From NCBI GenBank assembly GCA_046733475.1, contig JBKPPF010000071.1, forward strand, positions 1-53,968: DNA of 53,968 bases. Reading direction: 5' to 3'. This DNA is from DATEOR01 sp046733475. GTDB lineage: Bacteria > Actinomycetota > Thermoleophilia > Gaiellales > Gaiellaceae. Shown here one piece after another: positions 32,371-39,920 of the stretch (the first letter of the stretch is position 1; each line of letters starts with the position of its first letter). A program made the position numbers and the translations under genes. The notes beneath the pieces were generated by a model. It saw only the letters and a list, made by a program, of their open reading frames with translations, was not told the DNA's origin and searched no databases.

Positions 32371-32956
32371 CGGGCTCCTCGACGGCGCGGCACGCGCGCT
32401 TTCGACCCGTCTGGCCTCGGGGATGACGAGGAGGTCGTTTCTCGGGCGCATGGGCGGCGCGGTGCTCGCGGCAACGGGCGGAGCGGCGGTCGCGGCAGCG
32501 GTTCGGCCCGAGAAGAGCGAGGCATTCCATTTCTGCGGCCACATCTGGACGACCGGGTCGTGCCTGAACCCGCTCGGTCTCCCCCGCATCGACAAGAACG
32601 GGTTTCCGCTTCGGCCGAGCGACGGCCACCCGATCGACAATCTCGGCCGTCCGGTCAACTCCGATGGGTGGGCTGTGGACGGCTCGGGCAACCGGCTGCG
32701 CTCACCGGACGGCGAGTTTCTCCCGCGTGCTCCGCGGACTCGGCTCTGCGAGGACTGGACGAACGAGCACTACAGGATCGGCGGGGTCATGCAGGGGGCG
32801 TGGTACCGCTGCTGCAGCGGTCAGGTGCGGAAGCTCGTGGACTGCTGCTCCTACAGCAACAAGCGGATCAACGGCGACGCGTCCCTGACCGGTTACTGCT
32901 TCGAGGGTAGACGCGTGTTCTGCGTCCTGTACTACGACTCGGGGCTCAAGTGCTAG
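32357..32956 (+). CDS. Tat-exported cysteine-rich protein, MauA-like in context
   Basis: 199 residues. A twin-arginine signal (T-R25-R26-S-F-L-G) is followed by a hydrophobic stretch ending near residue 48. The mature part has ten cysteines: C60, C69, C131, C152, C153, C163, C164, C181, C189 and C199. Between C69 and C131 lie short D-G repeats. Folding before export (Tat) plus many cysteines suggests disulfide maturation by the neighbouring MauE/MauD-like fusion, as for the methylamine dehydrogenase light chain. I cannot show sequence homology to MauA or a tryptophan-tryptophylquinone site; W64, W105, W134 and W149 are present. ATG 32423 is an alternative start. Confidence 0.8.
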   Translation: MRRPDGLLDGAARALSTRLASGMTRRSFLGRMGGAVLAATGGAAVAAAVRPEKSEAFHFCGHIWTTGSCLNPLGLPRIDKNGFPLRPSDGHPIDNLGRPVNSDGWAVDGSGNRLRSPDGEFLPRAPRTRLCEDWTNEHYRIGGVMQGAWYRCCSGQVRKLVDCCSYSNKRINGDASLTGYCFEGRRVFCVLYYDSGLKC

Positions 32957-34344
32957 CCGTTGCCGCGGCGCTCGCGGCGACCGCTCTCCTCGCAGGTCTC
33001 TCGGGCGCTTGGTCGCCCTGAGGCCTCTCCATGGTCGAGACCCTCACTCCCGCCGTGTGCGGGAGCCGCTCCCGTCAACGGCTCGCGATCGCCCTCTTCG
33101 CATTCGCGGCACTCGTCGCGTCGGCCATGCTCGGAGCGACGCTCGGCTTCCTCGGGAGCCTCATCGGCACCCGGCCCGCGCTGATCGCGGCCGCGGCGCT
33201 CGCGTTCGTGGCCGCGCTCCGTGAGGCGGGGATCCTCCGACTGCCGCTCCCACAGTCCCGCAGGCAGGTGCCGGAGCGCTGGCAGCATGAGTTGCCGCTT
33301 CCCGTGTGGAGCGCCGGCTACGGCGCCGGCCTGGGCGTCGGCTTCCTCACCTTTCAGCCGGTCGCGACCTTCTGGGTCGCGTGCGCGGTCGCGCTCGCGC
33401 TCGGGAATCCGGTGCTCGCCGCAGGCTGCTTCGCGCTCTACGGAGCGGGGCGCGCGTTCATGGCCGTCTGGCCGCGGCACCGGGACCCGAACGGTCAGGC
33501 CGCCGTCGAAAGACTCGTCGGACGCGCCTCCTTCGTGCCGCGTGCGAACGCGATCGTGCTCGGGCTCGCGGTCGTCCTCCTTGCCGTCGCACCGGCGGCC
33601 GGCGCCGCTGTCACCTCCCTCGGCCGCGGCTTCGACCCCGCCGCCGACGGAAAGACGCTTGCGCGTGCCCGCATGGACTCCGGGACGATCAAGGTGCTCG
33701 TCGCGCCGCCCGCCCCGGACCCGATGGACACGGTGAGCCCGGCGAACGCCCCCGCGCTCGACGGCGATTACCTCGCCTACGAAGACGCCCAGGGGATCAA
33801 GGTGATCGACTGGCGCAACGACGCTCCTGTGCGGGAGCTCGACGGGCCCTATTCGCGTCCGGCCCTCGACTACCCGTTGCTCGCCTACATCCGCGACGAC
33901 GGCGCCCACGAGCGCCTCGTCCTCGCAGACATCAGCAAGCCGAACCTGGACGAACAGATGATCGCCTCCGTGCGCAGCGCAGCCGACCTCGGCCGGCCGG
34001 CCCTTCGCGGCGGACGGCTCGCTTGGCACCGGATCGTCCATGGAGGTTCTGCGATTTACGTGCTCAACCTCGCGACGAACGATCGACGCGCGGTCAAGCG
34101 GACGAACGTCTGGATGGAGGCGAACCCATCCGTGACCTCGAGGCGCATCGTCTGGGTCGAGCATCGTCCCCAGGGCTCGTATCTGCGGATGAAGTGGTTC
34201 GGGAGCAAGAAGACCAAAACTCTCATGCACGTGAGCGGACGAAAAACCCTTCTCTGGACGACGGCGCTGACGGGCCGGACGGCCTACGTGACGAGGTGGA
34301 CGCCGTCGACCCGAAAAGCAGCTGTTTTGCGGGTAAATTTCTAA
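32950..34344 (+). CDS. Candidate selenoprotein: CcdA/DsbD-like membrane domain plus beta-propeller-like domain, in-frame UGA at codon 24
   Basis: The frame opens at GTG 32950 (overlapping the previous stop by 7 bases) and runs to 34344 with one interruption: TGA at 33019-33021, codon 24. Upstream of it lies a membrane helix ending G-A-W-S-P; downstream the frame continues G-L-S-M-V-E. CcdA/DsbD proteins carry their first redox cysteine as (S/T)-P-C at the end of helix 1, so the UGA sits at a cysteine position. About six helices occupy residues 2-220. The second redox site is replaced by F-Q-P. Residues about 240-464 form repeated beta strands like a propeller. If the UGA is not decoded, translation could start at ATG 33031 (GAGG 7-8 bases upstream), losing helix 1. 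Total 464 residues with Sec24. A mutation or assembly error is the alternative. Confidence 0.6.
33022..33065 (+). promoter_or_regulatory. Candidate bacterial SECIS hairpin
   Basis: CTCCCGC (33047-33053) pairs perfectly with GCGGGAG (33059-33065) around the loop CGTGT. The loop begins 32 bases after the UGA and has G as its second base. The published bacterial SECIS model asks for 16-37 bases to the loop, a 4-16 bp stem, a 3-14 base loop and a G among the first two loop bases; all are met. A competing 6-bp hairpin lies at 33060-33074. Confidence 0.5.
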
Positions 34345-34453
34345 CCTCGGACGGCTCACTCAATTGAGGGACGCGCGGACCTAAAGTTCGCCGTAAAGTG
34401 CGTGTGCGGGCAAATGTCCGTGGGAGAAGCACCGAGCGGAGGAGAGGTTAGCT

Positions 34454-35701
34454 TTGCGGCAACCGGGACGAATTGCGCGAACCTTCATTTCGGCTACCTG
34501 CGCGGCGGTCGCGCTCGCAGCCACCTCGGCGGGCGAGGCCGGAATCGCCCTCCTGCCGGGCAATCCGGCGACGCCGGACAATCTTTCGAGCCAGCAGTGG
34601 AGCCTCGAGATGATCGGGGCTTTCCAGGCGCAGACGATCACGGGCGGAAGCCCTGACGTCCGCGTCGCGCTGATCGACTCGGGCATCGACCCGGGCCACC
34701 CCGAGTTCGCAGGTCGCATCGATACTGCCAATAGCGTCTCGTGCATCACGGGCACCCCGGTCAAGGATCCAACGGGCACCCTGTGGAGGGACAACGTCGG
34801 CCACGGCACGCACGTGGCTGGGATCATCGCGGCGGGTGACAACGACTTCGGGACCGTCGGCGTCGCGCCGAATGTCCAGCTCCTGATCGTCAAGGTCACC
34901 GATCCGGGCCTGCCGATCACGCCGCAGGCGGCCGCGTGCGCGTTCAAGTACGTGTCGCAGCAGAATGTGGATGTCGCAAACGCGAGTTTCGCGGTGGACA
35001 AGGGCGCGACCGGCTCCGCCGATCCACTCGATTTCTTCTGTGCCAGCGACCCGGCCGATGCAGCCGCCATTCAGGTCGTCGGCGGCTCCGTGAAGAGCGC
35101 ACTCCGCTCGGGCACGACCATCGTCTCCTCGGCCGGGAACAACGGGGTCGACATGACGCAGCCGGCCGCGGGCTCGAGCTGCATCCGGATGCCCGTGCAG
35201 CTGCCCGGCGTGATCGGGGTCGCGAGCGAAGGCAGGAACGGCGGTCCCGTTCTGGCCACGCCCCCCGGCCCGTCGAACTTCGGCTTTGGAGCAATCGACC
35301 TCGTCGCCCCCGGCGGCGATCCCGCGCAGGGCGGAGTGCCCGGCGGGCTGATCCTCTCGACGTTCCCGTCATACATTCCGATTCCGCCCACCGCGATGCC
35401 GAACATCGTCGACGGGCCTCCGGGCGCGACGTATCGCTACAACGCGGGCACCTCGATGGCGGCCGCGGACGTGAGCGGCGTCGCAGCTCTCGTCGCGAGC
35501 CGGTTCGCGAAGCTGAAGGCGTTCGGCTTCCTGAAGCCCCTGAAGCCTCTGTTGATCCGGGCGGTCCTCGACCGGACCGCGCAGGCCAAGCCTTGCCCGC
35601 CGGATCCGCGCTGTGTCGGTACCGACCAGTACAACGGGTTCTTCGGCTTCGGCCAGGTCGATGCCTACGCGGCCGTGACCGCGTTCGGCTTCGACGACTA
35701 G
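34454..35701 (+). CDS. Secreted S8 (subtilisin) family serine peptidase
   Basis: 415 residues with a signal peptide (cleavage near A-T-S-A-G). The catalytic triad is visible: D75 in A-L-I-D-S-G-I-D, H117 in G-H-G-T-H-V-A-G-I, S334 in G-T-S-M-A-A-A-D-V-S-G. The oxyanion asparagine is N229 in S-S-A-G-N-N-G. A short pro-like segment (about 30-60) is present but no I9 domain. Six cysteines in the mature part may form disulfides. TTG 34454 has GGAGAGG about 6 bases upstream. The preceding 109-base gap separates it from the redox operon. A long terminator hairpin follows. Confidence 0.93.
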   Translation: MRQPGRIARTFISATCAAVALAATSAGEAGIALLPGNPATPDNLSSQQWSLEMIGAFQAQTITGGSPDVRVALIDSGIDPGHPEFAGRIDTANSVSCITGTPVKDPTGTLWRDNVGHGTHVAGIIAAGDNDFGTVGVAPNVQLLIVKVTDPGLPITPQAAACAFKYVSQQNVDVANASFAVDKGATGSADPLDFFCASDPADAAAIQVVGGSVKSALRSGTTIVSSAGNNGVDMTQPAAGSSCIRMPVQLPGVIGVASEGRNGGPVLATPPGPSNFGFGAIDLVAPGGDPAQGGVPGGLILSTFPSYIPIPPTAMPNIVDGPPGATYRYNAGTSMAAADVSGVAALVASRFAKLKAFGFLKPLKPLLIRAVLDRTAQAKPCPPDPRCVGTDQYNGFFGFGQVDAYAAVTAFGFDD

Positions 35702-35752
35702 TCGAAAAGCGGGCACCTCGGTGGGCCGCGGCACATGGGTTCGACACCAAGC

Positions 35753-35788
35753 TAAGACGAAGGGCCGGGAAACCGGCCCTTCGTCTTA
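35753..35788. terminator. 16-bp hairpin with GAAA loop, bidirectional terminator
   Basis: The stem pairs TAAGACGAAGGGCCGG (35753-35768) with its complement (35773-35788) around a GAAA loop. It lies after the subtilase gene. On the other strand the hairpin contains the TAA stop codon of the convergent gene, so it ends both transcripts. Confidence 0.8.
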
Positions 35789-36397
35789 CTCCCCGTAGGG
35801 CACGAGCTCGAGCGCCCGCTCGAAGGCGGCGCGGTCGTGCACCGGCTCGCCATGCGACACGATCACGTGCTCGAAAGGAAGGTCGAGGAGAGCCCTGAGC
35901 GCGGGAAGCGTCCGCTCCTCGTGCCACGGCGTCCCCCAGACCCGGAGCTCGCCGCCCCGTTCCGTCAGCGCGTCGGCGAAGAGGAGCGCGCGTTGCTGGG
36001 GAGCCCAGAGCGGCGTCTCATTCCTCCCGCGCCCGTCGTAGAGGGCGACGAGCCCGCCCGGGAGCTCCGAGCCGGGCTCGATCGCTTCGAGGTCGGTCTC
36101 GGGAATGTCGTCGCGCCAGAAGAGGCTCGGCCCGAACGCTCGCGCGCCGTAGCGGCGCACGAAGAGGTCGACGTCGCGGACATGATCCGGCTTGAGGACG
36201 ACGACGAGCGTTGGCGGCGCCGCGTCCAGGCGCTCCCACACCTCGCGGTCCTGCTCAGGCGGCGCCAGGGGGTCGATCAGCGCGACCTCGCCCCCTGTCT
36301 CGACCACCGTCGAGGTCACGTGCGGATCCCAATCTGCCTCGGGGCTCCAGGCGGGATGCTGTAGGCGCCAGATCCAGAGGCCGGGTGCGATGTCCAT
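35786..36397 (-). CDS. Metallo-beta-lactamase-fold protein with partly lost metal site
   Basis: About 203 residues. The fold pattern is visible: S-T-V-V-E-T-G-G-E-V-A-L-I-D-P at about residue 30, L-L-F-A-D-A-L with the conserved Asp near 140, and V-I-V-S-H-G-E-P near 180. The HxHxDH zinc motif reads V-L-K-P-D-H near 72-77: both first histidines are gone but D-H remains. It may bind one metal or act without hydrolysis. ATG 36397 has AAGGAGG 10 bases upstream. The earlier ATG at 36406 is only 1 base from the same Shine-Dalgarno, so I prefer 36397. Confidence 0.8.
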   Translation of the reverse strand: MDIAPGLWIWRLQHPAWSPEADWDPHVTSTVVETGGEVALIDPLAPPEQDREVWERLDAAPPTLVVVLKPDHVRDVDLFVRRYGARAFGPSLFWRDDIPETDLEAIEPGSELPGGLVALYDGRGRNETPLWAPQQRALLFADALTERGGELRVWGTPWHEERTLPALRALLDLPFEHVIVSHGEPVHDRAAFERALELVPYGE

Positions 36398-36413
36398 CCG
36401 CGGCATGCCTCCT

Positions 36414-36419
36414 TATACT
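36414..36419 (+). promoter_or_regulatory. -10 element for the MOSC gene
   Basis: TATACT is exactly at -12 to -7 from ATG 36426, with no plus-strand Shine-Dalgarno sequence. It is the closest to consensus of the leaderless-type promoters in this window. Confidence 0.5.
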
Positions 36420-36425
36420 CGGCTC

Positions 36426-36839
36426 ATGGCCGAGATCGCGCACATCTGGCGCTCGCCCAAGCGCCGGGAGCTCATGGAGGAGCTCGACACCGCTCAGGTC
36501 TTCGAGAACGAGGGCGTCGAAGGCTGCGCCCATCGCCGCGGCGGCAAGCGCAACGTCCTCTTCGTCGCGGCCGAGGACATCGAGTCGCTCGGCGTTCCGC
36601 CCGGGCGCGTGAAGGAGAACTTCACCGTGCGCGGCGCAGACGTGATGAACTGGCCGATCGGCCAGAGGCTCCAGGTCGGCGACGCCGAGTTCGAGGTCTC
36701 AATGGTCTGCGACCCGTGCGAGCTGATGGAGGAGATCCGTCCCGGTCTCCAGGCCGAGCTCGAGGGAAAGCGCGGGATGCTCGCCAAGGTCATCGCGACC
36801 GGGCGCGTCTCCCAGGGGGATCAGATCACGCTGCTTTGA
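36426..36839 (+). CDS. MOSC-domain protein
   Basis: 137 residues. The beta-barrel MOSC domain is recognisable from G-V-E-G-C-A-H, G-R-V-K-E-N-F-T-V-R-G, and the conserved cysteine in V-C-D-P-C-E-L near 97-102, which in the family carries sulfur or contacts molybdenum cofactor. Stand-alone MOSC proteins act in MoCo sulfuration or in reducing N-hydroxylated compounds; the partner is not apparent here. The nearby DUF6457-like gene (39666) is of a type also linked to MoCo genes. It overlaps pntB convergently by 14 bases. Confidence 0.88.
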   Translation: MAEIAHIWRSPKRRELMEELDTAQVFENEGVEGCAHRRGGKRNVLFVAAEDIESLGVPPGRVKENFTVRGADVMNWPIGQRLQVGDAEFEVSMVCDPCELMEEIRPGLQAELEGKRGMLAKVIATGRVSQGDQITLL

Positions 36840-38235
36840 CGGCGGCGACGAGCTTCTCGACGGACGACTTCGCGTCCCCGAAGAGCATCGCCGAGTTCGC
36901 CTCGTAGAACAGGTCGTTGTCGATCCCCGCGAAGCCTGGGCTCATGCTCCGCTTGAGGATGACCACGTTCGCGGCCTGGTCGACGTTCAGGATCGGCATG
37001 CCGTAGAGCGGGCTCTCCGGATTGTCGCGCGCGGCCGGGTTGGTGACGTCGTTGGCACCGATGACGAGAGCGACGTCCGTGCGCGGGAACTCCGGGTTGA
37101 TGTCGTCCATGTCGTAGAGCTGCGGGTAGGGCACCTGCGCCTCGGCGAGGAGGACGTTCATGTGCCCCGGCATGCGGCCGGCGACAGGGTGGATCGCATA
37201 CTTGACGTCGACGCCGCGTGCTTCCAGGAGGTCGGCGAGCTCCCGCACCGCGTGCTGGGCCTGTGCGACCGCGAGCCCGTACCCGGGCACGACGACGACG
37301 CGCTGTGCGTACGCGAGCATGACGGCCGTGTCGTCGGCGGTCACCTCCCGGTAGGACTTCCCGTCGGTCGAGGCCGCCGCCGCAGTGCCTCCGGCTGGCA
37401 CCGCCCCGAACGCCCCGAAGAGGACGTTGGCGATCGAGCGGTTCATCGCCCGGCCCATGAGAACGGTGAGGAGCGTGCCCGAGGCGCCGACGAGCGTGCC
37501 ACCGATGATCAGCGCCGTGTTCTCGAGCACGAAGCCGGCCGAGGCGGCCGCGAGGCCCGTGAACGCGTTCAGGAGCGAGATGACGACCGGCATGTCGGCG
37601 CCGCCGATCGGAAGGACGAGCAGGACGCCGAACAGCAGGGCTCCCAGGAGGAGCAGCACCATCCAGATCCCCTGCTCGGTCGAGCCGGCGAGGACTCCCA
37701 GCCCCAGCAGGGCTACGAAGAGGAGCGCGTTCACGACCTGCTGGCCTACGTAGGTGATCGGCCGGCCGGGAAGGACTTCCTGCAGCTTCCCGAAGGCGAC
37801 GAGGCTGCCCGAGAAGGAAATCGAGCCGATCAGCGCCGAGAAGAGCATCGCCCCGACCGAGTCACCGGAGAGGTGGCCGGCCGCAGGCGCGATCCGGTGA
37901 AACTCCGCGGCTGCGATGAGCGCCGCCGCGCCGCCGCCGACGCCGTTGAAGAGCGCCACCATCTGCGGCATCGCGGTCATCTTCACGAGGCGCGCCGAAA
38001 CGACCCCGATCACCGTCCCGATCGCCATGCCAACGACGATCAGCCAGTAGCTCGTGATGTCCTCGTCGAGGAAGGTGAAGAAGATAGCGATCCCCATCCC
38101 GACCGCGGCGATCCAGTTGCCCGAGCGCGCCGTCGGCGGCGAGGAGAGCCGGCGGATCCCGACGATGAGCAAGACCGCGGCGACGAGGTACGTGAAGTTG
38201 ATCGCCGTCTGCGACAGCGCGAGGAGGGGCGTCAT
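36826..38235 (-). CDS. pntB: NAD(P) transhydrogenase subunit beta
   Basis: 469 residues. The first part (about 1-285) holds nine or so membrane helices forming half of the proton channel. The C-terminal NADP-binding domain III (about 295-469) shows V-V-V-V-P-G-Y-G-L-A-V-A-Q-A-Q, Y-A-I-H-P-V-A-G-R-M-P-G-H-M-N-V-L-L-A-E and V-I-G-A-N-D-V-T-N-P-A-A. The complex couples proton entry to hydride transfer from NADH to NADP+, supplying NADPH. The start overlaps the pntAb stop (ATGA-like), and order pntAa-pntAb-pntB is classic for split-subunit enzymes. Confidence 0.97.
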   Translation of the reverse strand: MTPLLALSQTAINFTYLVAAVLLIVGIRRLSSPPTARSGNWIAAVGMGIAIFFTFLDEDITSYWLIVVGMAIGTVIGVVSARLVKMTAMPQMVALFNGVGGGAAALIAAAEFHRIAPAAGHLSGDSVGAMLFSALIGSISFSGSLVAFGKLQEVLPGRPITYVGQQVVNALLFVALLGLGVLAGSTEQGIWMVLLLLGALLFGVLLVLPIGGADMPVVISLLNAFTGLAAASAGFVLENTALIIGGTLVGASGTLLTVLMGRAMNRSIANVLFGAFGAVPAGGTAAAASTDGKSYREVTADDTAVMLAYAQRVVVVPGYGLAVAQAQHAVRELADLLEARGVDVKYAIHPVAGRMPGHMNVLLAEAQVPYPQLYDMDDINPEFPRTDVALVIGANDVTNPAARDNPESPLYGMPILNVDQAANVVILKRSMSPGFAGIDNDLFYEANSAMLFGDAKSSVEKLVAAVKAA

Positions 38236-38534
38236 TCGGAGTCGGGCTTGGACGGCTTGCGCTTGAACATCTCGAGCATGCGGTCGGTGACGAGGAAGCC
38301 GCCGACCACGTTGATCGTCGCGAAGACGACAGCCACGAAGGCGAGTGCCTTCTCGAGGTCGGAGTCGGCGGAGCCGGCGATGAGCATCGCGCCGACGAGC
38401 ACGATTCCGTGAATCGCGTTCGTCCCCGACATGAGCGGTGTGTGCAGCATCGTCGGGACCTTCGAGATGATCTCGATGCCGATGAACACGGCGAGGACGA
38501 AGACGGTGATGCTGTTGAGCAGCGTCATGCTCAT
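38232..38534 (-). CDS. pntAb: NAD(P) transhydrogenase subunit alpha part 2
   Basis: 100 residues with three membrane helices: MSMTLLNSITVFVLAVFIG, then I-H-G-I-V-L-V-G-A-M-L-I-A and A-F-V-A-V-V-F-A-T-I-N-V-V-G-G-F. The last matches the conserved domain II segment ending F-x-V-T-D-R-M-L. It completes the proton channel with PntB. ATG 38534 overlaps the pntAa stop (ATGA); ATG 38528 is also possible. The long open frame upstream is shadow. Confidence 0.95.
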   Translation of the reverse strand: MSMTLLNSITVFVLAVFIGIEIISKVPTMLHTPLMSGTNAIHGIVLVGAMLIAGSADSDLEKALAFVAVVFATINVVGGFLVTDRMLEMFKRKPSKPDSE

Positions 38535-39640
38535 GCAGCCAGCGGCTCCTTCAGCACGCGGCCCTCGTGAGTCACACACGTCTCGCGCGTGATCTCGTCG
38601 TCGAAGTCGAGCGTGAGCTCGGAGCCGCCTCCGAGGAGGTGGTTCAGGAACGTCCACACGTTGCGGGAGTACATCTGGCTTGCGTGCAGCGGCATGGAGC
38701 TCGGGAGATTGAGCTCGCCGATCACGGTGACGCCGCTCTCGACGATGGTCTCCCCGGGCTTCGTGAGCTCGCAGTTCCCGCCCGCCTCGGCCGCGAGGTC
38801 GACAATCACGGAGCCGGGCCGCATTCCGCGCGCGGCCTCGGCGGTGATGAGGACAGGCGCTTCCCGTCCGGGGATGAGCGCAGTGGTGATGACCGCGTCG
38901 GACTCGGCCACGTGGTGGGCGATCAGCTCCTGCTCGCGCTCGTGTTGATCCTCCGAGAGCGCGACCGCGTAGCCGCCCTGGCCTTCCGCGCCCTCGACGT
39001 CGAGCTCGAGGAACGTGGCGCCGAGGCTCTCCACCTGCTCCTTCACCGCCGGCCGCACGTCGAAGGCTGACACGACCGCGCCGAGCCGCCGCGCGGTCGC
39101 GATCGCCTGCAGGCCGGCGACGCCCGCTCCGAGGATGAGGATGCGCGCAGGCGGGATCGTCCCCGCCGCGGTCGTCAGCATCGGCATGAACTTGGGCAGG
39201 TGGTCGGCCGCGATCAGCGTGCCCTTGTAGCCCGAGACCGTGCTTTGCGATGAGAGCGCGTCCATCGGCTGCGCGCGGGTGATGCGCGGGATCGAGTCCA
39301 TCGAGAAGGCCGTCACGCGCCGCTCGGCGAGCGCGCGCACGAGGTCGCCGTTGACGAGTGGCTGCAGGAAGGCGACGAGGATCTGGCCGTCGCCCAGCTT
39401 GCCGATCTCGCCGTCGGACGGCTGCTGCACCTTGGCCACGGCGCCCACCCCGGAGAACGCGTCGCCCACGACCTGCGCGCCGCTCTCCTCGTAGGCCGTG
39501 TCCAGGAACCCGGCCTCCACGCCTGCACCAGCCTCGACCAGGATCTCGACCCCCGCTTCGGCGAGGCGCTTGGTCGAATCGGGCACGAGAGCGACTCGCC
39601 GCTCGCCAGAAGCGGTCTCCTTGGGGACGCCGACCTTCAT
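38531..39640 (-). CDS. pntAa: NAD(P) transhydrogenase subunit alpha part 1 (NAD-binding)
   Basis: 369 residues, soluble domain I. It shows the alanine dehydrogenase/PNT N-terminal signature (V-G-V-P-K-E-T … G-E-R-R-V-A-L-V-P), a catalytic loop S-S-Q-S-T-V-S-G-Y-K-G, and the Rossmann motif L-G-A-G-V-A-G-L-Q-A-I-A-T-A. It binds NAD(H) and passes hydride to the NADP site of PntB. ATG 39640 has TAGACT at -15 to -10 (39655-39650), overlapping the opposite-strand promoter of the small gene at 39666. Confidence 0.97.
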   Translation of the reverse strand: MKVGVPKETASGERRVALVPDSTKRLAEAGVEILVEAGAGVEAGFLDTAYEESGAQVVGDAFSGVGAVAKVQQPSDGEIGKLGDGQILVAFLQPLVNGDLVRALAERRVTAFSMDSIPRITRAQPMDALSSQSTVSGYKGTLIAADHLPKFMPMLTTAAGTIPPARILILGAGVAGLQAIATARRLGAVVSAFDVRPAVKEQVESLGATFLELDVEGAEGQGGYAVALSEDQHEREQELIAHHVAESDAVITTALIPGREAPVLITAEAARGMRPGSVIVDLAAEAGGNCELTKPGETIVESGVTVIGELNLPSSMPLHASQMYSRNVWTFLNHLLGGGSELTLDFDDEITRETCVTHEGRVLKEPLAA

Positions 39641-39649
39641 GCCGCGCGC

Positions 39650-39659
39650 AGTCTAAGGT
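39650..39659. promoter_or_regulatory. Overlapping divergent -10 elements (pntAa / DUF6457-like)
   Basis: On the plus strand TAAGGT (39654-39659) is exactly -12 to -7 from GTG 39666. On the minus strand TAGACT (39655-39650) is -15 to -10 from the pntAa ATG at 39640. The two hexamers share 2 bases, so the promoters should compete. Confidence 0.45.
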
Positions 39660-39665
39660 GCGAGC

Positions 39666-39902
39666 GTGGACGAATGGCTCCGTGAAGCGCGCGATCGGCT
39701 GGCCGAAGCGTCGGGTGAGAGCCCGGAGAGCCTCGAGCTCTCCCAGGCGGAGATCGACGAGCTGCTCGAGCTCGCCCGGCTCGCGGCCCACTCGAGCGGC
39801 GAGCGCATCCACGCTCCGCTGCTCTGCTACCTGGTCGGCCTCGCGCGTGGGCGAGCCGGCTCCGACCTCTCCGCGCTGGTGGACGCCACGGTCGGCAAGT
39901 AG
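39666..39902 (+). CDS. Small DUF6457-like protein
   Basis: 78 residues from GTG. The sequence is helical and acidic: W-L-R-E-A-R-D-R-L at the start, I-D-E-L-L-E-L-A-R-L-A-A-H, then R-x-x-A-P-L-L-C-Y-L-V-G-L-A-R-G near residues 48-63. This layout resembles the DUF6457 family, small proteins found alone or attached to molybdenum-cofactor guanylyltransferase; function unknown. Leaderless-type promoter. The SDR gene starts 18 bases downstream with its own -10-like hexamer. Confidence 0.7.
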   Translation: MDEWLREARDRLAEASGESPESLELSQAEIDELLELARLAAHSSGERIHAPLLCYLVGLARGRAGSDLSALVDATVGK

Positions 39903-39907
39903 CCCGG

Positions 39908-39913
39908 TAGGCT
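39908..39913 (+). promoter_or_regulatory. -10 element for the SDR gene
   Basis: TAGGCT is at -13 to -8 from GTG 39921, with no Shine-Dalgarno sequence. It is the same hexamer as upstream of the aldehyde dehydrogenase and marR genes. Confidence 0.4.
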
Positions 39914-39920
39914 CCGGCAC

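Noticed and set aside
33031..34344. Membrane-propeller gene starting at ATG 33031 as a complete gene
   Set aside because: Possible (GAGG lies 7-8 bases upstream), but it discards an in-phase membrane helix and the S-P motif. I kept the UGA-spanning model and noted this alternative.
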